Below the pieces are notes generated by a model. That model worked only from the letters and a program-made list of their open reading frames with translations, ran no database searches and was not told the origin of the DNA. 64,000 nt of DNA from Chloroflexota bacterium (lineage in GTDB: Bacteria; Chloroflexota; Anaerolineae; J102), in the NCBI GenBank assembly GCA_029782215.1, contig JAKOVD010000178.1:62001-126000 (forward strand), in the 5' to 3' direction. The position numbers and the translations under genes are program-made. Positions 27,499 to 37,110 of this stretch are shown piece by piece; the first letter of the stretch is position 1; each line of letters begins with the position of its first letter.

Positions 27499-28566
27499 AT
27501 GAAAAGCGAGATGACCAGCACCGAACGGGTGCTTACTGTGCTGCGGCGCCAGGAGCCTGACCGCATCCCCACCTTCGAATGGGATATCGACCCGGATGTC
27601 ATTAAGACCATGACCGGCGGCGGTGGCTATGAGGACTTCATCGAGAAGTTCGACCTTGACGCCGTCATGTGCGGCCCGGACTACATCAAGACCCCACTGC
27701 CCGACGGCAACCTGTTCGACGAGTGGGGTGTGACCCGGACCCGCGGCCACGAGGACTATGCGATGGCCATCGACGCCTTTGCGCCGATCAAGAGCTGGGC
27801 CGACCTGGAGAAGTGGAACCCGCCCGATCCCTACGCCCCCCACCGCTTCGAAACCATGAAGAGACGGATCAAGCGCTTCAAGGGCAAGCGTGCGATCTTC
27901 GTACAGTTGCGCGACGTTTGGTCCAACCCCCGCGACCTCTTCGGTTATGCCCAGCTTTTCGTGCTCTGTAAGAAGCAGCCGGACCTGGTCGAAGGGCTGG
28001 TCGACAAGTGCGTGAACCAGAGCATTGCCCTGGCGCAGATCGCCGCCGAGCTGGGCGCCGAGGTAGTGATGTCGGGCGATGACATCGCCGACAACCGCCG
28101 CATCATGATCTCACCGGTGATGTGGGAAAGCATCTTCATGCCCCACTTCCGGCGCTGGGTGAAGGCTATTCATGACTGCGGCCTCTTGTACTGGAAGCAT
28201 ACGGACGGCAACATCATGCAGGTCATCGACGGCCTCATCGACGCCGGCATCGACGGCATCGACCCCATCGATCCCCTGGCCAAGATGGACCTGGCGACGG
28301 TCAAGCAGCAGTACGGCCACCGTGTGGCCATCAAGGGCAACGTCGACTGCGCCTATCTGCTCCTGGACGGCCCCGAAGAGAAGGTAGTGGAGTCGGTCAA
28401 GAACTGCATCCGCATCGCCGGCCCCGGCGGGGGCTATGCCTGCTCCTCCAGCAACTCGATCCATTCCGGGGTCAAGCCGGCCTTCTACATCGCCATGCTC
28501 AATGCCATTCGCGAGTACGGCGTCTATCCCCTGGACATGGACAGACTGGCGCCGAACGAGGCGTGA
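27499..28566 (+). CDS. URO-D superfamily protein (HTDG variant)
   Basis: STERVLTVLRRQEPDRIPTFEWD start; LLYWKHTDGNIMQVIDGLIDAGIDGIDPIDP. Confidence 0.87.
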   Translation: MKSEMTSTERVLTVLRRQEPDRIPTFEWDIDPDVIKTMTGGGGYEDFIEKFDLDAVMCGPDYIKTPLPDGNLFDEWGVTRTRGHEDYAMAIDAFAPIKSWADLEKWNPPDPYAPHRFETMKRRIKRFKGKRAIFVQLRDVWSNPRDLFGYAQLFVLCKKQPDLVEGLVDKCVNQSIALAQIAAELGAEVVMSGDDIADNRRIMISPVMWESIFMPHFRRWVKAIHDCGLLYWKHTDGNIMQVIDGLIDAGIDGIDPIDPLAKMDLATVKQQYGHRVAIKGNVDCAYLLLDGPEEKVVESVKNCIRIAGPGGGYACSSSNSIHSGVKPAFYIAMLNAIREYGVYPLDMDRLAPNEA

Positions 28567-28647
28567 GGCGTGGTGCATACCCCGTACTCCGTCATGCGTC
28601 ATAGGTGATGCGTTGAAACACGTAGCAGCAAGAGCCCAGGCACTGGC

Positions 28648-29871
28648 ATGATGACCGGACCCACGATTCGCGTGCTCAACGAGGATATTTCGAACTTCCA
28701 CCACTGGCGGACGACGGCCGAGTCGTTCACGGCCGCGACCGGCATCCGCCTGGAGTTCGAGTATTTGTGGCTCAACGACTACTGGCAGGCCATCATCGCG
28801 GCCTATACGCATCGCGCCGGTGAGTTCGATGTCGTCGCCGCCGACGAGATGCTGCTGCCGCTCTACGCCCGCCGCGGCGCCGTCACACCGCTTGGTCCTT
28901 ATGTCGAGCGGGATGGCTTCGACCTGTCGCCTTTCAACCCCGCGGCGCTCGCCTGCGCCAGTGTGGATGGGGTGCTGTACGGCATTCCCTATTCGAACAT
29001 GTCCAACATCCTTGTCTATCGGGCGGACCTGTTCGAGCGCTATGGCTTCCACGCTCCGCGCACCCTGGCGGAGCTGCACGAGGTGGCTGTGGGCATCCGC
29101 CAGGCGTTGGTCGCCGACAGGCAAGATCGTATCTACGGTCTGATCGCGCGCGGCAAGCCCGGTGCGGGCGCCAACGTCTGGATTCTGGGTTCGACGATTG
29201 CTCCCTGTTTCGGTGCCCGCTGGTACGACGAGCACGGGCGGCCCACCTTCAACAGCCCGACCATGGTGGCGGCTCTGACCTACTATGCCGGCCTCCTGCG
29301 CCAGGCGGCGCCGCCAGACTCAGCCGAGATCGACTGGTACAACGGCTCCGAGCGCTACTTCCAGGGCGAAGCGGCCATGTTCATCGAGGCGGCCTCCGAG
29401 ATCGGCAAATGGTATGACCGGCAGTCGCCGGTCGCAGCGCTGTCGCGGGCAACCCTGGTGCCCTCAGGTCCAGGCGGCGACCGGCACGCCGGTCTCTACA
29501 GCCCGGCCTGGAACATTCCCGCCGCCTCCCGGCACCCCGAAGCGGCATGGCAGTTCATTCGCTGGGCCGCCAGCGCCGAACCCGCGGCCGTCGACCTCGC
29601 CAGCGGGCACGTCGAGCAGGCACGGCTCACCGCCCTCCTGGACCCGCGCGCCACCCAGCGCTACCCATCTGACCTGGTGGACGCCGTCCTCACCACGCGC
29701 GCCTTTGCCCGCAACGAGCGTACCGTGGAAGACGACTGGCTGCCCGTGGGCGACGCCTTCGGCGAAGCCATCGCCGCGGCCATCGCCGGGCGCAAAGACC
29801 CGCAGACCGCGCTCGACAACGCCCAGGCTCAGATCGAGCGCCTCCATACGATGTCAGGCGGCCGCGCCTGA
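28648..29871 (+). CDS. Extracellular-solute-binding-protein family member lacking an evident signal peptide
   Basis: MTGPTIRVLNEDISNFHHWRTTAESFTAATGIRLEFEYL...VDGVLYGIPYSNMSNILVYRADLFERYGF; no hydrophobic leader or lipobox. Confidence 0.8.
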   Translation: MMTGPTIRVLNEDISNFHHWRTTAESFTAATGIRLEFEYLWLNDYWQAIIAAYTHRAGEFDVVAADEMLLPLYARRGAVTPLGPYVERDGFDLSPFNPAALACASVDGVLYGIPYSNMSNILVYRADLFERYGFHAPRTLAELHEVAVGIRQALVADRQDRIYGLIARGKPGAGANVWILGSTIAPCFGARWYDEHGRPTFNSPTMVAALTYYAGLLRQAAPPDSAEIDWYNGSERYFQGEAAMFIEAASEIGKWYDRQSPVAALSRATLVPSGPGGDRHAGLYSPAWNIPAASRHPEAAWQFIRWAASAEPAAVDLASGHVEQARLTALLDPRATQRYPSDLVDAVLTTRAFARNERTVEDDWLPVGDAFGEAIAAAIAGRKDPQTALDNAQAQIERLHTMSGGRA

Positions 29872-29907
29872 AGTCGCTTTTGCCAGCATACGACAGACAG
29901 GAGACCC

Positions 29908-31452
29908 ATGAGCACCACGTACCTGATCGGCATCGACATAGGCTCCAGCTTCACCAAGACCACGATCATGGACATCCAGGGCGTGATCCTGGGCGACGCC
30001 AAGCGCGATACGCATCCCCAGCAGCCGCGACCCGGTGTGGCAGAGTACGATGGGCCGGCGTTGTTGGCTGCCGTGTACGAGTCCATGCGCGAGCTGGTGG
30101 ATAAGTCGGGCGTCGATCCGACCCGCATTGCCGCCATCTGCCTCGACGGCATGATCAGCGGCTGCATGGGCATCGATGAAAACGGCGACGCCGTCACTCC
30201 CTATACGACGACCCTGGACCAGCGGTTCACGCCCCAGCTCAACTGGACCTTGGACAACTTCCACGACCCGATCCGCCAGCTCACCGGTTCGGGCCAGCCG
30301 ACTGTGGCGCCTAAGATGCTGTGGATTCGGGAGGAGTTTCCCGGCGTATTCAAGCGCTCGGCCAAGTTCGTCACGATCAGCGCCTACCTGTTGGGCAAGA
30401 TGGCCGGGCTGCGGGCCGATCAGGCCTTCATCGACTACACCTACCTCTGGGCGACGGGCCTGAGCGACACGCAGCGCTACGCCTGGTCGGATGAGCTGTG
30501 CCGCGTCCTGAACATCCCCATGGACAAACTGCCACGCATCGTCAAGTCGACGGACATCGTCGGCGGCCTCAGCAGCGAGGCGGCGGTGGCCACGGGGCTG
30601 CGCCAGGGGACGCCGGTGGTGGCCGGGGCGGGCGACCAGTCCTCCGGGTACGTGGGCGCCGGTATCACCAAGGCCGACCGCATGGCCTCTAACGCCGGGA
30701 CCTATCCCGTGCTGGCGCTGTGCACCGACCAGTTCCGGCCCGACATGACCAACCGCATGGCCGAGATCATTCCCTCCGTCATTCCCGGACTGTGGAACCC
30801 TACCTCCTACATCATCGGCGGCGGCCTCAGCCATCACTGGTTCCAGGAAACTTTCGCCTATGCCGATGAGGTTGCCGCGGAAGCCGAAGGCAAGTCGGTC
30901 TACGACATCCTGGACGCCCGCGCCAGCGTGCTGCCTCCCGGCGCTGACAAGCTGTTCTTCATCCCCCACCTCGGCGGTCGCGCGTGTCCGGCCAACACCG
31001 ACCTCAAAGGCGCCTGGTTCGGCTTCACCTGGACGCACAAGCGCGAGCATTTCTATCGCGCCGTCCTGGAATCGATCGCCTATGACCAGTACCAGCAGTA
31101 CCAGTCCCTCCAAGCCACCTACCCCGAGTCGAACGTGGTCGAGGTGACGGCCTACGGCGGCGGCGCCAAAAGCGTACTGTGGAACCAGATCCGCGCCGAC
31201 GTGTTGGGGCTTCCCCAGGTTCTGCTCGGGCGTGAGGACCTGGCCGCTTTGGGCAACGCCATCCTCGCAGGCTACGCCCTCGGCATCTTCGACGACATGG
31301 CGGCGACCGCCGAGCGCTGGGTGACGCGCGCCGCCCGCGTGGAGCCGCGCCCCGGCATGCACGAACGCTACCGGCCGCTTGCCGAATTCTACGGCCGTCT
31401 GCTGATGCAGACGGCGCCCGCCTTCGCCGACCTGACCTCAGTGCCGGGTTGA
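29908..31452 (+). CDS. FGGY-family carbohydrate kinase
   Basis: YLIGIDIGSSFTKTTIMD; AGAGDQSSGYVGAG; AYGGGAKSVLWNQIRADVLG. Confidence 0.92.
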   Translation: MSTTYLIGIDIGSSFTKTTIMDIQGVILGDAKRDTHPQQPRPGVAEYDGPALLAAVYESMRELVDKSGVDPTRIAAICLDGMISGCMGIDENGDAVTPYTTTLDQRFTPQLNWTLDNFHDPIRQLTGSGQPTVAPKMLWIREEFPGVFKRSAKFVTISAYLLGKMAGLRADQAFIDYTYLWATGLSDTQRYAWSDELCRVLNIPMDKLPRIVKSTDIVGGLSSEAAVATGLRQGTPVVAGAGDQSSGYVGAGITKADRMASNAGTYPVLALCTDQFRPDMTNRMAEIIPSVIPGLWNPTSYIIGGGLSHHWFQETFAYADEVAAEAEGKSVYDILDARASVLPPGADKLFFIPHLGGRACPANTDLKGAWFGFTWTHKREHFYRAVLESIAYDQYQQYQSLQATYPESNVVEVTAYGGGAKSVLWNQIRADVLGLPQVLLGREDLAALGNAILAGYALGIFDDMAATAERWVTRAARVEPRPGMHERYRPLAEFYGRLLMQTAPAFADLTSVPG

Positions 31453-31553
31453 GGAAGACCAGGAGACCGGGAGAGCCGGACCCGGTCTCCTGGCTCCCGA
31501 TCCGCCGGCCCCCCCAATACCGCATTTCGCCATACCCCCAAAGGATTCACCCG

Positions 31554-32246
31554 ATGAAACGATCCCAAATCAACGCCATCATGGCCGAAGCTGATGCTTT
31601 CGCCAGGGCGCATCATTTCTATTTGCCGCCGTTCGCCTACTGGACCCCGGAAGAATGGCGCCGCAAAGGCCCCGAAGCCCGCGAGATCGTCGAGCACAAC
31701 CTGGGCTGGGACATCACCGACTTTGGCTTGGGCGATTACGCCGGCATGGGCCTCTTCCTCTTCACCATCCGCAACGGATCGGTGGACAATCTGCGCCTGG
31801 GCCAAGGCAAAGTCTATGCCGAGAAGCTCCTGATCGTGGACGTGGACCAGGTGACGCCCTACCACTTCCACTGGCAGAAGGTCGAGGACATCATCAACCG
31901 CGGCGGCGGCAAGCTGCTCCTTCAGCTCTACAACTCGACCCCCGAGGGCGGCCTCGACGATACGGACGTCACGGTCAGCCTGGACGGGGTCGTGCGTACG
32001 CTCAGGGCAGGCGCCATCGTCACCCTGGGCAACGGGGAGAGCATCACCCTCCCCACCGGGCTCTACCACAAGTTCTGGGGCGCCGAAGGCCGGGTGCTCG
32101 TGGGCGAAGTCTCCACCGTCAACGATGACCATACCGACAACCGCTTCCTCGATCCGGTCGGCCGCTTCCCTGAGATCGAGGAGGATGAGCCGCCTCTGCA
32201 CCTGCTGATGGGCGACTACGGCCGGTATTACCATCCGGGAGCGTAG
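31554..32246 (+). CDS. D-lyxose ketol-isomerase-like protein
   Basis: MKRSQINAIMAEADAFARAHHFYLPPFAYWTPEEW...WDITDFGLGDYAGMGLFLFTIRNG...EKLLIVDVDQVTPYHFHWQKVEDIINRGGG. Confidence 0.82.
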   Translation: MKRSQINAIMAEADAFARAHHFYLPPFAYWTPEEWRRKGPEAREIVEHNLGWDITDFGLGDYAGMGLFLFTIRNGSVDNLRLGQGKVYAEKLLIVDVDQVTPYHFHWQKVEDIINRGGGKLLLQLYNSTPEGGLDDTDVTVSLDGVVRTLRAGAIVTLGNGESITLPTGLYHKFWGAEGRVLVGEVSTVNDDHTDNRFLDPVGRFPEIEEDEPPLHLLMGDYGRYYHPGA

Positions 32247-32250
32247 CGGC

Positions 32251-33315
32251 ATGTCTTTCCAGCCTGACTACCGCCACATGCTGGATGTGCTGCGGAATGT
32301 CCGTCCCTCGCGCCTGCCGATCTATGAGCACAAGATCAGCCCTGAGATCATGGAGCAGGTGTTGGATGTCCGTTTTGCGGCTCTGGAACAGGGCGACGAA
32401 GCCGATCTCAGGGAGTTCTTCACCCAGTACTGTCGCTTCTACCGGGAGATGACCTACGACACCGTGTCGTGGGAAGTCACTATCAGCCGCAGCCTTCCCG
32501 ACCACGGTGCCATCTACGGCGGGCGTCCGGGACCGATCCAGAGCCGCGCCGATTTCGAGGCCTACCCGTGGGATGAAGTGCCCCAGCGCTACTGGAAGGC
32601 GGCGGACCGCAAGTTCGCCATGATGGCGCAGTGCCTGCCGGCGGGCATGAAGGCCTTGGGCGGCCCCGGCAACGGTGTCCTGGAACTGAGCGAGGACCTG
32701 GTTGGCTACCAGTACTTGGCCTACATGCTCGTGGACGATCCTGAGCTCTTCGCCGACCTCTTCCGCCGCATCGGCGACCTGATGGTCACAGTCTGGACGA
32801 CCTTCCTGGAACGTCACGGCGAGGCGTATGCCATCTGCCGATTTGGCGATGACCTGGGCTTCAAGACGAGCACCCTGCTGGCGCCGCCGACCATCCGCGA
32901 GCACATTCTGCCGCAGTACAAGCGCGTCATCGACCTGGTGCATGCGGCGGGCAAGCCTTTCCTCTGGCACTCGTGCGGTAAGATCTTCCCCATCATGGAT
33001 GACGTCATCGCCCTGGGCATCAACGCCAAGCACTCCAACGAGGACACCATCGCACCCTTCGACGAGTGGGTCCATCGCTACGCCGACCGCATCGGCCTTC
33101 TGGGCGGCATCGACGTCGACATCCTCTGCCAGCGTCCTCCCGCCGACGTCTTTGCTGACGTGGTCGCCAAGGCCGAGCGGTTCCGCCGCCAGGCGCACGG
33201 CTATGCCCTGGGATCAGGCAATTCCATCCCCGAATACGTGCCGGTGGAGGGCTACCTGGCCATGATCGACGCCGCCCGCCACCTGCGCCAGGCCGAGGCC
33301 CAGGCCACCGGCTGA
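32251..33315 (+). CDS. URO-D superfamily protein (HSCG variant)
   Basis: MLDVLRNVRPSRLPIYEHKIS; KPFLWHSCGKIFPIMDDVIALGINAKHSNED. Confidence 0.86.
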   Translation: MSFQPDYRHMLDVLRNVRPSRLPIYEHKISPEIMEQVLDVRFAALEQGDEADLREFFTQYCRFYREMTYDTVSWEVTISRSLPDHGAIYGGRPGPIQSRADFEAYPWDEVPQRYWKAADRKFAMMAQCLPAGMKALGGPGNGVLELSEDLVGYQYLAYMLVDDPELFADLFRRIGDLMVTVWTTFLERHGEAYAICRFGDDLGFKTSTLLAPPTIREHILPQYKRVIDLVHAAGKPFLWHSCGKIFPIMDDVIALGINAKHSNEDTIAPFDEWVHRYADRIGLLGGIDVDILCQRPPADVFADVVAKAERFRRQAHGYALGSGNSIPEYVPVEGYLAMIDAARHLRQAEAQATG

Positions 33316-33323
33316 CCGGCGCC

Positions 33324-33420
33324 ATGCGTAAACCGTAATGCGTAATGCGTAATGCGTAATGCGTAAAAACGTGATGTTTGATGACATATTACGTATTACG
33401 CAGTACGGAGTACGTGATAC
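33324..33420. repeat. Intergenic CGTAATG tandem words plus TACGTATTACGCAGTACG segment
   Basis: Four tandem CGTAATG copies 33334-33361; shares ATTACGCAGTACG with 45662-45719. Confidence 0.8.
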
Positions 33421-33510
33421 TCGATAGCTGCTACCATTCGCAATCCGAATTTCGAATTTCGCAATTCCCTGCCTGCCACCTGCTACCCGCCACCTTCCCG
33501 AGGCCATCCC

Positions 33511-34701
33511 GTGTCCGACAACTTTGACGCCGTCGTCGCCGGCCATATCTGCCTGGATGTCATCCCCGATCTGAGCGGCACGCCCGCCGGCACCTTCCAG
33601 CGCACCTTTGCGCCGGGACGGCTGGTGGAGGTCGGCCCGATCGCCTTCTCTACCGGCGGGCCAGTCTCCAACACCGGTTTGGCGCTCAACAAGCTCGGAG
33701 TCCGCACCCTGCTCATGGGCAAGGTCGGCGACGACGCCTTCGGCCATACCATCCGCGACATGGTCGCCGCCTACGACCCTCACCTGGCCGACGGCATGGT
33801 GGTGGACGCGGCGGCGCGCACCTCCTACACCGTCGTCATCAACCCACCCCAGATCGACCGCATCTTTCTGCACTTTGCTGGCGCCAACGACACCTTCACT
33901 TCTAGCGATGTCCGCTATGACGTGCTGCACCAGGTGCGGCTGATGCACTTCGGCTACCCGCCCATCATGCGGCAGATGTACAGCCATAACGGGGCTGAGC
34001 TGGCAGCCATCTTCCGCCAGGCCAAGGCGACAGGCGTCACCACATCCCTCGACATGTCACTGCCGCCGCCGAACACCGACAGCGGCCGTTCGGACTGGCG
34101 CGCCATTCTCACCGCCACCCTGCCCAACGTCGACGTCTTCCTGCCCAGCGGCGAGGAGGTGCTGTTCATGCTCCGGCGCCAAACTTACGACGAGCTCTGG
34201 GCTGCGGCAGGGCACGACGTGCTTTCGGCCATCACCCCCGAACTGCTGACCAGCGTCAGCGACGAGATCCTCGAGATGGGCGTCAAGGTTCTGGGCATCA
34301 AACTGGGGCACCACGGCTTCTATCTCCGCACCGGCAGCGAGGCGGCTGTTGCCTCCCTGGGCCGGGCGGCCCCCCCCCACGCCGGTGCATGGGCCAACCA
34401 GGAGATGTGGGCGCCCGCCTTCCGTGCCAACGAGGTCGGCGCCACCGGCTCCGGTGATTCCTCGATTGCCGGGTTCCTGGCTGCGCTCCTGGCCGGCCTG
34501 CCGCCAGCGCAAACCCTCACCGCCGCCACCGCAGTCGGCGCCTGCAATGTCGAGGCCGCCGACGCCTTGAGCGGCATCAGGTCGTGGGAAGCCACCTGGC
34601 AGCGCATCAACGCTGGCTGGCCCAAGCACGAGCTGGCGCTGCAGGCGCCGGGCTGGCGTTGGGACGACCGGCAGAGGCTTTGGCTGGGTCGGGGACAGTA
34701 G
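33511..34701 (+). CDS. PfkB-family sugar kinase
   Basis: FDAVVAGHICLDVIPDL; STGGPVSNTGLALNKLG; NEVGATGSGDSSIAGFLAALL. Confidence 0.88.
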   Translation: MSDNFDAVVAGHICLDVIPDLSGTPAGTFQRTFAPGRLVEVGPIAFSTGGPVSNTGLALNKLGVRTLLMGKVGDDAFGHTIRDMVAAYDPHLADGMVVDAAARTSYTVVINPPQIDRIFLHFAGANDTFTSSDVRYDVLHQVRLMHFGYPPIMRQMYSHNGAELAAIFRQAKATGVTTSLDMSLPPPNTDSGRSDWRAILTATLPNVDVFLPSGEEVLFMLRRQTYDELWAAAGHDVLSAITPELLTSVSDEILEMGVKVLGIKLGHHGFYLRTGSEAAVASLGRAAPPHAGAWANQEMWAPAFRANEVGATGSGDSSIAGFLAALLAGLPPAQTLTAATAVGACNVEAADALSGIRSWEATWQRINAGWPKHELALQAPGWRWDDRQRLWLGRGQ

Positions 34702-34785
34702 TCCGCGGGCCAGAAAACCAGGCGTCTGTAGACCGAGTTTTCTGGCCAAGGGTTGCCCGGTCTCCAGTTCTCCCCACTTCCACGC

Positions 34786-35592
34786 ATGACTACCCCGAAC
34801 TCAAACCGTCTCTACCTGCTCGGCGACATCCACGGTTACCTCCCGCAGGCGCAGCTTCTGCTGCAGCAGGCGGGGATCGTCGGTGAGAGCCTCCACTGGC
34901 GCGGCGGCGATGCGACGCTCTGGTTCACCGGCGATCTCTGCGACCGCGGGCCTGACGGCGTCGGCGCCTATGACATGGTGATGCGCCTCCAGGAGGAAGC
35001 CGCCGCCGCAGGGGGCAGTGTCGGCTGTCTTCTGGGCAACCACGATCTGGCCCTGCTCGCCGCCTACCTTATGGGCGACCAGCCCAACACGCTCAAAGGT
35101 GGCACCTACCTGCGCTACTGGCTGCGCTACGGCGGCATCCCCTCGGACCTGGAACGACTCACCTCACGGCACGTTGACTGGCTGCTGGGTCTGCCCATCA
35201 TGGCGCGCGAGGGCGACTGGCTGTTGATCCACGCCGACGGCGAATTCTATCGCCGCTACGGTCCCGCCCTGGACGAGGTGAACGCACAAGCCGGAGCGCT
35301 CATGCGGCAGAACGATGGCGGCGCCTGGGACTTCTACCTCGACGACTTCACCGAACGCCATGCCTTCGACCGCGACCACGGCGAAGCCCTGGATGCTTTT
35401 CTCGCCAGCTACGGCGGCAGCCGCCTGGTCCATGGCCACACGCCCATCCCCGACCTGACCGGCCAGCCGCCGGCCACGGTGACGGGGCCTTGGCGCTATG
35501 CGCAGGGCCGCGCCATGAACATCGATGGGGGCATCTACCTCGGCGGGCCGGGGTTCGTGGTGGAAGTGGACAGGGTGGCAGGAGGCGGGTGA
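34786..35592 (+). CDS. Calcineurin-like metallophosphoesterase
   Basis: NRLYLLGDIHGYLPQ; WFTGDLCDRGPDGVG; LLGNHDLALL; VHGHTPIPD. Confidence 0.88.
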   Translation: MTTPNSNRLYLLGDIHGYLPQAQLLLQQAGIVGESLHWRGGDATLWFTGDLCDRGPDGVGAYDMVMRLQEEAAAAGGSVGCLLGNHDLALLAAYLMGDQPNTLKGGTYLRYWLRYGGIPSDLERLTSRHVDWLLGLPIMAREGDWLLIHADGEFYRRYGPALDEVNAQAGALMRQNDGGAWDFYLDDFTERHAFDRDHGEALDAFLASYGGSRLVHGHTPIPDLTGQPPATVTGPWRYAQGRAMNIDGGIYLGGPGFVVEVDRVAGGG

Positions 35593-35748
35593 CGGGTTGC
35601 GAGGGCTCAGAACCCTGTCCGCATGGACGGGCTGAGGGAGATGGCGGACTGCAACCGTCGTCCATGGGGATGGCAGCCAATCATCATTGACCTTCGGCAT
35701 GGCCCGTGCTACGATCCCACCCATATCATATTGAGCTGGAATTGCAGA

Positions 35749-35988
35749 ATGCATGCCAAAGACGAGATCAGACCAAAAGTTGAAGAAGCGATCGAAAAGG
35801 TGCCATCACAAGGCTGCGAGGAGCTTTCTCACTTACTTGATTCTCTTTCCTTTAGGTATGAACTTGAGAAAGCAGATCGAATCGTAGCGTTAGGCTGGCT
35901 TTGGAAAGATGTCCCCCTTGAGAGCTCGGATCAGGACATTCAATCGTTCAGAGAGCAATTATCGATGCAATCGTTGCACCAGGTGTAA
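35749..35988 (+). CDS. Small hypothetical protein (79 aa)
   Basis: MHAKDEIRPKVEEAIEKVPSQGCEELSHLLDSL...; lower GC than surroundings; ends just before pfk. Confidence 0.4.
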   Translation: MHAKDEIRPKVEEAIEKVPSQGCEELSHLLDSLSFRYELEKADRIVALGWLWKDVPLESSDQDIQSFREQLSMQSLHQV

Positions 35989-35991
35989 ACT

Positions 35992-37098
35992 ATGGCAAAA
36001 TCAATCAAACGCATTGCTATTTGCACCGGCGGCGGAGACGCGCCGGGACTGAACGCCGTCATCCGCGCCGTGGTCCTCGCCGCCCGCAAGCGCGGCTGGG
36101 ACTGCTGCGGCATCCGTGAGGGCTTCAACGGGCTCCTGCTGCCCGAACGATTCCCCGAGGGGGGCCTCATTCCCCTGACGCGCGACAGCGTGCGTGGGAT
36201 CACCCACCTGGGCGGCACCATCCTGGGCACGACCAACCGCGGCAATCCCCTGCACTTCCCGGTTCATCTTCCAGACGGCACCGTGGAAGAAGTAGACCGT
36301 ACGGACGAGCTCATCCGCGCCTTCGCCATGCACGAGATCGACGCCCTCATCTCCATCGGCGGTGACGGCTCGATGACCATCGCCAACGCCCTGGCCCAGA
36401 AGGGGCTGCGCGTGATCGGCGTGCCCAAAACCATCGACAACGACCTGGAGGGAACGGTGGCCACCTTCGGCTTCGACACCGCCGTCGCCTTCGCCACCGA
36501 ATGCCTCGACCGGCTCCACTCCACGGCCGAATCGCACAATCGCCTCATGGTCGTCGAGGTGATGGGCCGCTATGCCGGCTGGATTGCCCTGCACACCGGC
36601 ATCGCCGGGTCGGCCGACGTCATCCTCATCCCCGAGATTCCCTACCAGTTGGACAAGGTGGCGGCCAAGATCAACGAGCGCGACGAGCAGGGCCGCAACT
36701 TCAGCATCGTCGTGGTGGCCGAAGGCGCCATGCCCGTGGGCGGCAGCGTCTCCGTCATCGGCCGCGAGGTCGGGCGAGCTGAACGCCTGGGCGGCGCCGG
36801 CGAACAGGTGGCGGCAGAACTGCAGGCGCTCACTGGCAAGGAAACGCGGGTGGTCGTGCTGGGCCACCTTCTGCGCGGGGGCAGCCCCACCACCTCAGAC
36901 CGTCTGCTGGCCCTGCGCTTCGGCGCCGCCGCCGTGCGGGCTCTGGAGGAAGGCCAGTCGGCCGTCATGGTCGCCTTGGACCCGCCTGTGGTGCGCTACG
37001 TTCCCCTGGTCGAGGCCACACGCCGCATGAAGCTGGTGCCGCTGGATGGCGACACCGTGCTCACGGCGCGGGACATGGGCATCAGCTTCGGCGACTAA
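35992..37098 (+). CDS. 6-phosphofructokinase
   Basis: IAICTGGGDAPGLNAVIRAVV; ISIGGDGSMTIA; GVPKTIDNDL; VEVMGRYAGWIAL. Confidence 0.93.
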   Translation: MAKSIKRIAICTGGGDAPGLNAVIRAVVLAARKRGWDCCGIREGFNGLLLPERFPEGGLIPLTRDSVRGITHLGGTILGTTNRGNPLHFPVHLPDGTVEEVDRTDELIRAFAMHEIDALISIGGDGSMTIANALAQKGLRVIGVPKTIDNDLEGTVATFGFDTAVAFATECLDRLHSTAESHNRLMVVEVMGRYAGWIALHTGIAGSADVILIPEIPYQLDKVAAKINERDEQGRNFSIVVVAEGAMPVGGSVSVIGREVGRAERLGGAGEQVAAELQALTGKETRVVVLGHLLRGGSPTTSDRLLALRFGAAAVRALEEGQSAVMVALDPPVVRYVPLVEATRRMKLVPLDGDTVLTARDMGISFGD

Positions 37099-37110
37099 CG
37101 ACCGGCGCCG

